NCBI RefSeq assembly: GCF_963678635.1 | Contig: NC_087067.1 | Span: forward strand, 37,644,686 to 37,708,685 | Length of the DNA: 64,000 nucleotides | Reading direction: 5' to 3' | From: Symsagittifera roscoffensis | Lineage: Eukaryota; Xenacoelomorpha; Acoela; Convolutidae | Shown here: one piece after another, positions 44,369 to 56,330 of the stretch | Numbering within the stretch: position 1 is the first letter of the stretch | How the letters are laid out: the number at the start of each line of letters is the position of its first letter | Program-made: the position numbers and the translations under genes | The notes under the pieces: model-generated | What the model saw: the letters and a program-made list of their open reading frames with translations, nothing else | Told to the model about the DNA's origin: nothing | Database searches by the model: none

Positions 44369-46568
44369 GGTCAATCTAATATATAAATTTTTGTCTAAAT
44401 TAGTCTGAAAACAGAAAATGTTTAGACTTTCTGGGCACTGCGACAACTTTTTTGATTTTTTTTATGGATTACGAATCAAGGCGCAAAGGGCTTTGAAATG
44501 ATGTCACATTTGACCCCCTACAAGCTTCAATGAGACCTTTAGGGTGGTGTCCAAACAAAAATGGCATTTTGAGACCCTTTCATGGAATTAAGATAACAGG
44601 TTCAATGGGCAAATTTCAAAACTGCAGCAAAAACTGACATTTGTTTTATTTTGAACGTTCTATTTTTTGCTCCATTCACCATTTTGTTCAACGAGAGCGT
44701 GTTTTGCCTTCAGTTTTGCAATTGACTCAAGTGAATTTGGAAAGTTAAGAAGCCAACAGTCAACCTGTCGAAACATAAGTTCTGCCCGAGCTATTTCCCG
44801 AAGTACAATCTTGACCTAAGACTTAAACATTTAATGTCCATCATCTGAAAAAATTGGGGGAAAAGTTATCAACAATTAAATTTTATTTTAAAATCATTAT
44901 CTTCAAAAGAAACTGTGCATCGAGATGAACTAGCCAGACTAGAAACAAATAAATAATAAAAAAAAAACTAGAGTTGCTAAAATGAAGCCTTTCGCGAATC
45001 GATAAAAGCTGGGTTAAACCCGGAATTCACACTAAGATGCAACGTGGTGCTCCGGTGTTAAAGATGACCAGCAATCATATGATCTCTAGTTCAAATCGCA
45101 TATGTGCTGCAATTCTCAAAGTGAGCACTTCCAAGTAAGTCATAGCTTAAATGGGAGCTGGCTATATGCGCTCAAATCAACCTAAGAGGCAAAGCGCAGC
45201 TTCGCACAATTTGCGATACTACGAACATAAAAATTGTTCGAAAAATTAGGTGAAACAAATTTTTTGTATGTTTAGTAGGTGAAACAAAATTTTCGTATGT
45301 TTTGATAAAAAAAAACTAGGAGCCAGCTAAAATGAGGTAGCTGTTTCATATTCTGTGGGATGAAAAGGGTAATTTAAAACATTGAACTTTGCCCAAAACC
45401 TTAATTGTTTCTCTTCAAGGAGTTGGGAATTTTCCCGAGGACACACATGTTTAATCCAAAAAAATAACGAGTCGCCGCTTCTGCGAAAAAAAAATCATCG
45501 CAATTGCTTCTTTCGATTGAACAATGCATCTCAGACTTGATAGGGCAGTTTCTAAGAAACGTCAAAAAATTTCTAACGATCATAAGTTCAAACAGTGACT
45601 TTCAGAAATCCAAAATTTTCTACTGTAAAAAGCAAGTTGTTGCCATTTAAGCAGAGAAAATGCTGAAAACCGAGGTTCTCGATTGAAAACTTAACTTATG
45701 AATTGGCAGGGTAGTTATCGAGAAAAGTTTCCAAAAATGGTCAAAGTTTCGACATTTTTGAGAGACATAACTTTTTTGAAAAAGAAATGCGAGTGGTCGC
45801 TTATGCAGATAGATTTTCAACAACCTGTTGATTCGATAATACCTTGATATCAGAATTGGCAGGATAGTTGTCGAGAAAAGACAAAAGTTTATAAAAAAAC
45901 TGTCATCAAATTAAAAATTTGACTTTTTCGAAGGCCACAATTTTCTGTGAAAAACTTGGCTCACAACAAATTTTAGGACTTATTCCTGCAAAAAAATCAC
46001 CATCTATATAGGTGAGAATCACTTCGTTCTTTTGTATTTCAAAATGTTGAATCGCTGCACCTTTGAATGCCCTGACCAAATAATGATGTTTCCAACCCTT
46101 GAGAAAACGGTACATTAGTTTCCTCCCTAATAAATTGGTAACAACAAAAGTTACGGCATAAATAAAGTGTCTCTTTCTCAAATTAATTTGATCAAACCAA
46201 CCAAAAGGCACTGAGTTTATTCGCAATCAAAAACAATTCTGAGAAAACTGCAAACAAAAAACTTCAATTCTCTGAAAAATCTTCACATTAATAGAGCAGA
46301 AAAACACAGTAACAGATCTTTTCTTCTTGCAAAAAGATCAGAGCTAAAAAGCCTCAAAATTAATTTACACACTATCAGAGTGAAATTAAAACGCGCGAAT
46401 TTCCGTAAAATTATCATCTAATTATCTATTTATCAAGTTAATCATCTAATTATCTAGTTATCAAGTTAAACTAACTATCTTTCGTGTTTGTGGAGTGACG
46501 TCTCTTAACGGGTTCAAACTTAGATTACAACTCTTGCATACTATGGGCGAAAAGGGGCGCAGAGTGGG
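44369..46568. other. Mostly gene-free stretch with a further tRNA-like piece
   Basis: AT-rich DNA. At about 45040-45112 (+) lies a tRNA-like piece (GTGGTGCTCCGGTGTTAAAG ... CTCTAGTTCAAATCGC). Two related blocks (ATTGGCAGGGTAGTTATCGAGAAAAG near 45702 and AATTGGCAGGATAGTTGTCGAG near 45855) form a weak tandem duplication. The 106-aa minus frame 45906-46226 has no recognised domain and no splice context, so it is not called as a gene. Confidence 0.4.
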
Positions 46569-46790
46569 TCAAATCACTCGAAAGTCGATGAGAGAAAGAA
46601 TCATAGATCCACAGTGCCACTCGTTCTCCATCCACTCCAATTCCACGAAGTAGTCGTCAGACTCGGTGATTCTGGTTTCACTTGGAGATGGTCTGAATAT
46701 TGGCACAAGGATCACCACTTGACTGTCTGTGTTCTTGAGTTCCACTTCGGATCTGGAAACCACATTCATATCTTGATCTAAACATCGAAT
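46569..46790 (-). CDS. Terminal exon of an unidentified gene
   Basis: The minus strand shows AACTTTTCAG followed by an open frame of 74 codons including the stop: IRCLDQDMNVVSRSEVELKN ... ESDDYFVELEWMENEWHCGS. The 222-nt exon starts in phase 0. The DNA is less AT-rich than its surroundings and codon use looks coding. A donor-like GG|GTAAGT (about 47011) lies upstream, but the frame leading into it is stopped by TAG, so the previous exon is unresolved. It resembles an extracellular or beta-sandwich segment only in general composition; the gene is not recognised. Confidence 0.5.
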   Translation of the reverse strand: MRCLDQDMNVVSRSEVELKNTDSQVVILVPIFRPSPSETRITESDDYFVELEWMENEWHCGSMILSLIDFRVI

Positions 46791-47042
46791 CTGAAAAGTT
46801 ACATGCCGCAATATTTCGGTTAAAATCTTTTGGTTCCAACGTTGGATAGAAATTGGTGAAACTTATTTGTACAGACTGATTTCTTGCCTGCTGTAACTAT
46901 AACTCAAACAGGAGTTTATAAAAAAAACAACAGGATGATTATCATTGATGTTACTCCATAAAGATTATGATACAATTGGGCTTGAACTCTAATTTGTTCT
47001 AACGCTACTTACCCGTGACATCGGATAATATCTCGCATATCC

Positions 47043-47152
47043 TGCACTCTATCGTCCGTCACTCTCGTCCTTCACTCTATCGTCACTCTCGTCCTTCACA
47101 CTATCGACACTCTCGTATTTCACTCTATCGTTACTCTCGTCCTTCACTCTAA
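47043..47152. repeat. Minisatellite, about 27-bp unit
   Basis: About four units of CACTCTATCGTCACTCTCGT plus CCTT. On the minus strand one frame reads as a peptide repeat VKDES-x-DR until a TAG near 47056. Confidence 0.75.
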
Positions 47153-47220
47153 ATCAAACTAACTCATTTGTGTCAGTATAAAAACGATTTGACTCCCAAA
47201 ACATAGCCAACTGACAGTTG

Positions 47221-47420
47221 GAAAAGAGTAATGAACAAGGAAAGAAAACAAACTGACTTGTTTTTTTTTAAATTTAAAGACAAAAAATATGCATTTAAAG
47301 CTCTTTGAGTTTCGAGAGCAATTAATGATACTTTTTTGATAAAGTTAAACCAATTTGAGAAAACTGGATCAATGGATAAAGTTTTTATTCCGCAGGAAAT
47401 CTAAAAATCAAATTCTACTT
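47221..47420 (-). repeat. Dispersed repeat family R1, copy c
   Basis: Reverse complement of the family described at 14311-14551, including GATAAAGTTAAACCAATTTG, AAAACTGGATCAATGGATAA and GCAGGAAATCTAAAA. Confidence 0.65.
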
Positions 47421-47754
47421 TCGAAACTAGAAATCGTTCTCGTCTTGTTTGCGCCATTTCCACGTTCGTATTTGGAGAGGGCTATTAACGCAACTTTCAG
47501 CAGAAGAATTTCAATTGAACTCAAAAAGAGTATATAGATAAGTTCATTCATCAATGCAATAATATGAATGAATGCATATCCGTAGTTATTAGAACATTTT
47601 AGGATTTTTCCTGAAAAAAACATCAACAAGACCTATATGAGAGTAAACTACGTTCATGACTCTTAAACATTCGGAGCAAATTCTTCGAGTTTGGTTTTCT
47701 CATGGAACTGACATTTACAACACTGAACAAAAACTCTTTGAAAAATTTTATTGA

Positions 47755-49640
47755 AATCTTCACAATTGATTTATCTTCGCAGCATCTTCACAATTGATTT
47801 ATCATCGCAGCATCTTCACAATTGATTTATCGACTACCAGAAAACCTTTGGAAAACCAATCAAGGAATTTATTCGCATCATTAACTATGTAGATTTATAT
47901 GATTAAGTTCACGCTGAATCCACAACAGTTACTTTGAACAAAAACAACAATCAATTGAAACAAGCAGCGTTGATCAGGGCTATCAAAGCTGTTAAAAAAT
48001 TCTATAGTGAAAAGTTTTTCTTGACAAATGATGACCTACCAGAGAGCAAAATATGTGGACTGCTATTTAATCAAATTCGCAATGAGGTGACACTATTTCA
48101 ACTGCACGCGTCGGAAAAACCGGATTAAAAAATTTTGCATGAAAACTAACTTGAAAAAACTAAAGAAGTACAGCTAGCTGACAAGGAAACATGCAGAACA
48201 TAATCAAGTAAAGTAAAGATCAAGGCCTTGACAATATAGCACCACTCCATATCCACCACCTTGGTTAAATGAGTCTTTCCTACTGTTTGCAGAGCTGATT
48301 GAAAAAGTTTAACTCGATGAGTTTATCAACATCAAAGTTGCCGACCATCAACATGGCTTTAGGAAAAGAAGATTCACGATAACTGCACTTAACTGTACTG
48401 CTAAATTAGTTTCTCTTGATCTTACCACACAGAGCGCTATTGGTTTCTCTTGCCGCAGCTTTCAACACATTGGATCACGGTATCTTGCTGCAGGACATCC
48501 AACTTTCTAACATATCCAACAAAACTAAAACTCGGATCGCATCATATTTACATGTCCTCTATGCCTCTCCCATTAGCAAACAGCATCAAAATTACCAACT
48601 ATGCTGATGTCATCACCATTACTACTACAGGTTCCATATCAAAATTAGAAACAACAGTCCAACCATATTTAAAAGATCTCTACAACTGAATGGAAAGTCG
48701 AAATCTCTAACTTTCACCCGATAAATCCACAGAAATTGTCCTCACGACTTGACAAAAGAGTCAATTACAAAACTAATATCGTCATGAATGAAAATGTATT
48801 AACAACAAGCAAAAAACTCAAAAATCCTGGGCTTAACTGTTGATAATCTCTAGTCTTTAACACACCACACAAGTAACATCTTGAACAAACTAAAAACCAG
48901 GAATCACTAGCAGAAGAAACTTTCTGGTACTAACTGGGATTGCAGTAAAGAAACCTTTGGTGTTACTTAAAAAGCCATTGTGCGTAGTGTTCTCAATTAT
49001 GCTGCTGCATTCTGGTTGCCCTCGCTTAGCAATGCCAAATGTAATGACCTCCAGATTCAGCAAAAAAACTACTTTATGAATTGAAACAGGCTGCACTAAA
49101 ATGAGCCCCATTTAGCATCTGTATTGCGAAACCGATATCTTGCCAGTCAAAAAATACAAAGATATGCTGTGCAAACAGTTTTTAGTCAGAGCTCACCAAC
49201 CACTCAGAGCTGACTACCACACCACGCATTCAAGCTATAAATATAGAAAATTGAAACCGAGTCGGGCTGAAAATTACCATAATGAAAAAAAAACATCTTG
49301 ACTAAAAAAATATATATCTCACCATCAAACAAATCTTGCTTTGAAAAACATTAGCCGGACGGAATTCCATAAGTATATTAGCAGTAACCCTTCAACACTG
49401 ACGGCTCCACGAATCTCCATGTAGCACAGGAAGAAAGTCGCCTTCCTTGTGGTATTAGATTCCTTCTTAACCAACTGCGCTGCTGATATAGCAGTTATCT
49501 CAATAGCTACTCATCGAGAATCGATAAAGACACCAATAACATCTGCCCTAACTAGTTTCATAGTCCTCAACTTTTTGAATGTCTGACCAAACCAACAACA
49601 CTACCAATAGACGACTTCTGGGGCCAAACTATCGAAGTCG
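47755..49640 (+). pseudogene. LINE fragment (Jockey/I-like reverse transcriptase), decayed
   Basis: Plus strand. Recognisable pieces in order: LTNDDLPESKICGLLFNQIR (47934-48128), a GLDNIAP-type stretch near 48220, HQHGF-like and DLTTQS-AAAFNTLDHGILL (48416-48500), YADVITITTT (near 48598; the polymerase motif YADD with the second Asp changed to Val), ESRNL-x-LSPDKSTEIVLTT (near 48690), then a thumb and C-terminal part to about 49640. Frames are broken throughout. A near copy of the first 670 bp lies at 51285-51950. A 28-bp unit (CTTCACAATTGATTTATC...GCAGCAT) is tandemly repeated about 2.6 times at 47758-47834. Confidence 0.75.
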
Positions 49641-49649
49641 CGAGCTGGC

Positions 49650-51284
49650 TTCAATTGTGCATCTGGACAGGAGTGGTTTGTAGGTTACCCAGAAACAAAA
49701 ACCAACACAAATTAAGAGTTTTCTAATTAAAAACAGCCTGCCAGAACCGGGCACGGGAGTTTCGCTCGCTTCTCTGTAACAAAACTGCTCCCCTAGAATG
49801 CGAGACGACTCAGGACTGGAATAGGGGGCTTTCCCGCTCTTAGCGAACTCTGGGATCGCCACAGTCACTGTTTGACAGACGAGACGACGCAACAAATCAA
49901 TCTCCACAATTACGATTGTGGAGTACTGAAAATAATCGACAAACGCGAGGACGGGCAGCAGAGAAATCTATGCTTGTAAGCAGCTACTAACAACAACAAA
50001 ATGAAACTTTTTTGCCAGCAGATAGTTGGAAAAAGTCGTTCAACGCAAAAAAAGACAAGCGTATACTGATTTATTTTTTGAAATAACTTTCGAATTTCGA
50101 AGAAAAAATATATGGCATTTCGGCTCTTTAAAATTCAGGAACAACTTATGATTGATAGGTTTTTGATAAAATAAACCAAATTTTAGAAAATTGGATCAAA
50201 AGGTAATTTTTTCCACTGGAAAATCTAAAAACTAACTTCACTTTCAAAAATAGGATTCAGTCATGTTTTTCGTTTCCTTTACACTTTTTTTGTTCCATAG
50301 TGGAGTTTAACAAAGGAAAATCAGTTGAAAAAATTCAAGACGAACCGCGCAAAATAAAATTTGAACCTGATCAAACTCCTCAAAAAAAATCGAAAACAAA
50401 AGACCATCACAGCCTATATATGAGTCTGAACTTCGTCACTCTTAAGAGGCGAAGCGGAGCTTCTCGCCAGCTGCGGTAAATTAAAATCATGACATGTTTT
50501 GCTAGCTGGCAAAAAATATTAGAAGCTAAAAAACCTTGAAAAAAATATCGTTATAAATTACATATAATCGAAATTACAGTTCATCGTTATCATTGATGCT
50601 CACTCTATTTCCAGATTTTGGTAATCTGTCGATTCGGCTGAATTGGTCCTGGTCCCCCTATTTTTCCTCTTCAAATTGATCTCTGTCCTGTCCAATGAAG
50701 CACCTCTCATCGTCTTTGCCAAATCCTGTCAGGTAGACCTTTGACTAGATAATAAAGACGAGTTTTTTTTTTAACGAAACTGGTTTTCCAACTAAATTAT
50801 TAGATATAAAAATGATTTAAGGTTATTATACTTTTCATATCAAATTGTTTTTCAACAAAAATTCTTTTAAATTTTCTTTTAAAGAACGCCATTTGAGATA
50901 TGTCTTTAAAAGAAACTGGAAACTTATGTTATATGTAAGAAATGAGATGACTTTTTTTGCAAATTCGTCATCTGCATTTGCTCTGACTTTAGAAATTCAA
51001 TAGCCTTTTAAAACACGTCGATCAGCGTAATGAGGTAAGAAATTGTGGCTGACTAAACAGATTTACTATTTGATTATTCAGCCACAAAATATTGTTGAGC
51101 ATTTTCTTGTGTAACTATGCTGGAGTTCAATTTAATCATACTTGTTTTTTGTGTGATAAGATATTTTACACAAACACCTTCCTATCTGGTAATTACCAAA
51201 AAGATCATAACTCAGCGGATAAAACCAAAACTTAACCATAAGTGCAACGGTTTTTGCAGTCAGAGGTCCTTAATAGTTTTACAA
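49650..51284. other. Gene-free stretch
   Basis: No supported gene. Contains R1 copy d and a short GC box AAGAGGCGAAGCGGAGCTTC (50446-50465), similar to AAGAGGCAAAGCGCAGCTTC near 45184 and AGAGGCGCAAAGCACC near 57010. The 92-aa minus frame at 49629-49907 has no recognised domain. Confidence 0.4.
50022..50240 (-). repeat. Dispersed repeat family R1, copy d
   Basis: Same family as 14311-14551 in reverse orientation (AAATTTTAGAAAATTGGATC, GGAAAATCTAAAAACTAAC). Confidence 0.6.
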
Positions 51285-52213
<929 letters not shown>

Positions 52214-52446
52214 CTTGTGTTGTAGTTGTAGTTGTTGTGGTAGAAGCTGTAGATTGACGATTGACTTTACCACAATTTGGCTCCCTGTCTTAGGGTACTA
52301 AATTCAAATCGGCCACCAAGATGGGAGAGCCAATCAGAGTCGAGCTAGCAAGTTTGATCATTTTTCGCTACCCTGAGAGCTCAAGACTAAGTAACTCGGC
52401 TTGTTTGAGCTCTAGCAAGCTTGATATGAGAACTGAGGTTGTTGGT
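52214..52446 (-). promoter_or_regulatory. Histone spacer: H2A upstream region with CCAAT box
   Basis: GCCAATCAG at 52329-52337 (ATTGGC on the coding strand) is about 115 bp upstream of the H2A ATG, a common place for a histone CCAAT box. The region also carries several AGCTC/GAGCT words. No convincing TATA box in the right orientation. Confidence 0.4.
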
Positions 52447-52462
52447 GGCTTTTAAAAAGGCC
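52447..52462 (-). terminator. Histone mRNA 3' stem-loop of H4 (one mismatch)
   Basis: The minus strand reads GGCCTTTTTAAAAGCC followed by ACCA, 43 nt after the H4 stop. The metazoan consensus is a 6-bp stem with a 4-nt loop followed by ACC(C)A. One stem pair is lost, against the perfect version at 53339-53354. Confidence 0.85.
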
Positions 52463-52505
52463 GGTTTGGTGCTGCAGCTAGGAGAGCAGCTGGCTGAGAA
52501 GCTTC

Positions 52506-52813
<308 letters not shown>

Positions 52814-53338
52814 GGTTGTTGCAGTTGTGGTTGATGTAGAAGTTGAAGTAGAAGTTGGGTTTGAGATTGGCGAAAATCGCTAGGTACCTATCAATTCTGG
52901 ACCGACCTCATTGGCCCTCAATTTGGCAGCCAATGAGAGAGCAGATAAGAAGCCGAGCTCAACCGGAACGAAAACTTTTTTCACGTATAAAATAGTTAGG
53001 CACGTAAAAGAACAATTGAAAAATGTTTGAGCTCACACAAGGTCTACTAGCTCGAACTGGTCAGTCCACAGAGCTTATTCGAGCTCTGTGATTTAAATCA
53101 AGCTCGCACAAGCTTGCCTGAGCTCTCTGAGGTAGCTTGCCAAGCTCTGAGAGCTCGAAGCTCAAAAAAGTTAGGCTTCGTACGGGAGCAATCGAACAGC
53201 TAGCTCGAGCTCACCTTCCAGCTGCGTCATCCCAATGAGGGGGAAGCAGAGCTCAACCTATACCAGCTTGAGTTTGCTCTGGTCGAAGTCAGCTTGAGCG
53301 AAGCTCACTGTGAAGAAATATAGAACTGATGGTTGGGT
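52814..53338. promoter_or_regulatory. H4-H3 spacer with CCAAT boxes and AGCTC word cluster
   Basis: Inverted CCAAT boxes (AGCCAATGAG 52929-52938; CATTGGCC near 52908) sit about 100-120 bp upstream of H4. TATAAAA at about 52986 is on the plus strand. From about 53030 to 53310 the word AGCTC or GAGCT occurs roughly 15-20 times in about 280 bp, far more than in the surroundings. Confidence 0.5.
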
Positions 53339-53354
53339 GGCCTTTAAAAAGGCC
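53339..53354 (-). terminator. Histone mRNA 3' stem-loop of H3 (perfect)
   Basis: The minus strand reads GGCCTTTTTAAAGGCC followed by ACCCA, 30 nt after the H3 stop. It fits the metazoan consensus GGYYYTTYTNARRRCC-ACCCA at every position. Confidence 0.93.
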
Positions 53355-53384
53355 GGTTTGGTTGGTGTGGAGTACACCTTGAGC

Positions 53385-53627
53385 TTAAGCTCGCTCTCCT
53401 CGGATTCGTCGAGCCAACAGGATGTCCTTGGGCATGATCGTGACTCTCTTGGCGTGGATCGCGCACAAGTTGGTGTCCTCGAGCAGGCTGACCAAGTAGC
53501 TCTCGCTGGCTTCCTGCAGAGCCATGATGGCAGTGCTCTGGAACAGCAAGTCAGACTTGAAGTCCTGGGCGATTTCTCTGACCAGTCGCTGGAAGGGCAG
53601 CTTTCGGATCAACAGCTCAGTGGACAC
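53385..53627 (-). pseudogene. H3: Histone H3, 5'-truncated
   Basis: Only the C-terminal 79 residues remain: [20 protein letters not shown], then [33 protein letters not shown] and RRIRGERA, with TAA at 53385-53387. The first 57 residues or so, including the N-terminal tail and its modification sites, are missing. The break is directly joined to reverse transcriptase sequence of the second gypsy copy near 53630. Changes such as Phe to Leu in EDT-flanking sequence fit a pseudogene. Confidence 0.93.
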
Positions 53628-55470
53628 CTAGTCCTTAGAGAGTCGTAGTTCTGTTTGTGCAGATATCAAATTCATTTTGTTTGTTTCTTGATGAGATTGT
53701 AGAAGTGCTGCACTAATTCCAAAATTGGATGCGTCGCACATTGCATAAAACGTTTGATTTGGGTCTGGTTTAGTATTTGTGATTTGTTCACTTATGAGTT
53801 TTTCACTTCGTCGAAACGTTTTTGATCTTCAAGTGTCGATTCAAAATTGATTTGTTGACGTAGTATGTTATAAAATGGTCGAAGGTATTGATGCGTTTTT
53901 TTGCATATTTGCTTGAAAAAAATAACATTCCCAGAAATTCTTGTCTTTTCTTTTTGGTAGATGGTGGTTGTATTAGAAATGCTAATATTTGTGATTTTAG
54001 GTGTAATTGTTTATCCTACGATGGTATGTCCTAAAAATTAAACGCTATTGAGGAAAAAATACGATTTATCTGGAGCTGCTTTCATACTTTCTTTTTGTAA
54101 AACTTGATAGTCTTGTTCTAACATTTCAGGTTTTGCCTGTACTTGTATAAAGACATCGTCTAAATATTTGATTAAATTTTTTCTTAAAATTAAAGGTCGA
54201 AAATTTTTCACTCATGAATGCTGCTGGTCCTACGGAAATACGAAAAAATAGTCTATTGGCATGACTTTCGACAATAAAAGGAGTATAATTTATGTCGGTT
54301 TTTTTGTCTATGCTGATCTTACTATCGGTATATTCGTTCTGATAGCGACCAAAATGAACTGGAGTTTCATATTCGTGTTCTTTTTTCAACATAATAATAA
54401 TGTGTTTTGTTTTCACTTTCGAAGTCGGTTCTTTTAAAATGTATATGATTTCATTGCAATTCTGAAGTTTCCGTATTTTCTATTCCTGCTGGGCCTTGAG
54501 TTGTTTCAACTGTAGCTTTAACCTGATTAATTTGACGTTGACGTTTTGGCGCACTACTTCTATAATTTTGATTTTGTCTATTTGAATACTGAGTTGTTTC
54601 GGTGTGGTGAGTGAGAATAGTTTCTTGATCTATTTTGATAGCTGTTATTTCTATTTCTGTAATTATTTGAGTTTTCACGACATCTGTTATAACAATTCTT
54701 CTTATTCGAATTGTTTTTTTTTTCGAGATTATGCAAATAGATCTAGATTGTTCGAAAATAATCTATTATGAACCATATGAACAATAATTGTGAAATTTCT
54801 GTATCAGGAATTTTTTCGCAGATTGAATCTAAGAATCGTGAAAAGAGTTATTTCTGTTGTTAATGCTGAATGTCGGGATGTTTGTGGTGGAGATACATAG
54901 AATGCTTCATCGATGTCTAGTAATGAAATATAAGTGTAGATAGTTGATAAAACATCATTTGTGAATGATGAGTTTGATATTTGAAAACGTTGTTGTTGAA
55001 TACTTTCGATAAATTCTATAACAACTTTAAAGAAAATAGGTTCTAAATCATCTTATTTTTCTCGATGTGGTGGTGTGTGATTGTTTAAATTTGACGGTAA
55101 CTTTTAAATAGTGAATATGCCATATTGTGAGGTTATGTTATTATTCTTGGTGTTAAGTAGTTATCTAGTTGGTGCTGTTGGTGCTAGTTAGTGATCGTTC
55201 GGCCAGATAGATTGGTGCAACTTCTTAGTCTAATACCGATCCTAATCTTACTATTACATTTACTAATCAATTAGTTCAGTATATCTTGCGAGGTTAGAGG
55301 AGGAAGAGCAACTGCTTTCTAAGTTACTATTATTCTTCTTCTCTTATATTAGCCTTACAAAATATTGTAAGTTTTAGTCACAGATCATGATTGGTTAGTT
55401 TTAAGTATTTTAGTGATACCTATCAAGAATACAATTTGATATAAAAAATACTTGTTTTGAACTGGTTCCA
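53628..55470 (-). mobile_element. Second, deleted copy of the gypsy family
   Basis: Minus strand. From the 5' end: part of an LTR (55185-55470), the 5' extra module (54720-55160; IESIQQQRF, FTNDVLSTIYTYISLLD), the end of the Asn/Arg-rich segment and start of the protease frame (54451-54678; YRSSAPKRQRQINQV, GPAGIENTETSELQ), then reverse transcriptase and RNase H pieces (53640-54416; ADMLEQDYQVLQK-like, NLISAQTELRLS). Gag, protease core, integrase and env are absent. It is clearly diverged from the 17.2-kb element, so it is another subfamily or an older copy. Its 3' end is fused to H3. Confidence 0.85.
55185..55470 (-). repeat. LTR of the second gypsy copy (partial)
   Basis: Shares GTGCAACTTCTTAGTCTAAT, followed by ACCGATCCTAATCTTACT, and the end GGTTCCA with the 410-bp LTRs. 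At the position of their palindrome it has a different perfect palindrome, CTTACAA-AATA-TTGTAAG (55354-55371). Confidence 0.85.
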
Positions 55471-55924
55471 TTTGCTTCAAGGAAATGAACAATTTCTTTA
55501 AGTTAAACTTATGTCTAAACCTGCTTCGATTATTAACGAACTATTAAACAAGTGCGGTGAAAACTAATTTGACACTGATATTGATTTGTTGGCTCTGAAG
55601 TGGTACTGATGGCAGTGAAGGGTACCGCACTCATATTGTTGCCACCCTGTTCGAGGATCTTTTCTTGTATAAAACAAGCAACTTACGTTCTTTTAAACTA
55701 TATCTAAAAAAAACAGCCAACAGAAATATTCCAGCGACCCCGCCCCCAGCGTTTTTTTCTGAAACACGATATACGACAGTCTACTATTTGAATTCAGATT
55801 TGCTGCTCAAACTGCAAAAAACGCTTGAACAAATTTCTGACAGAAATTGCCTTGAACAAGTTTTACACAGGCGAAGCTACAAAAAGCAATAAGATAAAGT
55901 AGTAATAAGCCTCGAAGTACCAAA

Positions 55925-55998
55925 AAATTTGGCTACGTCTGAGATTTGAACCTCGGACCTAGCGATTAAGAGTCTCACACCACTCAGCCACGGAAGCT
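55925..55998 (-). repeat. tRNA-like sequence (SINE or tRNA pseudogene)
   Basis: The minus strand reads GTGGCTGAGTGGTGTGAGAC (A-box-like), CTTAATCGC and GTCCGAGGTTCAAATCTC (B box). The central part looks like a CTT (Lys) anticodon loop, but the anticodon and acceptor stems pair poorly, so a functional tRNA is unlikely. Confidence 0.45.
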
Positions 55999-56149
55999 TA
56001 ATGGATAATAGCCAAACACAGGTCACAAATAAAGCAGAGAACAGATGCTATTCTAGTGTAAATATATATGGCAAATTTCCGATGGGAAGAACTGAAAAAG
56101 GTCCAAGCATACAGTTGAAAAGTTTCAATGAACTCAAATAGATCAAAAG

Positions 56150-56330
56150 AACATTGATTTATTCAAAAAAAAACAATTTTTGAAATTCGAAGAAAAAACA
56201 TCACTTTGAAGGTACGCGAATTTCGAAAAGTTTTTATGATTGAAACCTTTTCGATAAAATTAACCCAATTTGAGACAACTGGATTAATAGATAATTTTTA
56301 TTCTACCGGGAACTCTGAAAAAAACCTAAT
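56150..56330 (-). repeat. Dispersed repeat family R1, copy e
   Basis: Same family as 14311-14551, reverse orientation (AACCCAATTTGAGACAACTG, ATTAATAGATAATTTTTATTC). Confidence 0.6.

Noticed and set aside
45906-46226. 106-aa minus-strand frame
   Set aside because: No recognised domain, no splice or promoter context; possible chance frame in AT-rich DNA.
47043-47152. CRISPR-like array
   Set aside because: Short contiguous repeats without spacers in an animal genome; a minisatellite.
53310-53648. 112-aa plus-strand frame
   Set aside because: Antisense of the H3 fragment.
55925-55998. Functional tRNA-Lys gene
   Set aside because: A and B boxes are visible but the anticodon and acceptor stems do not pair well enough.
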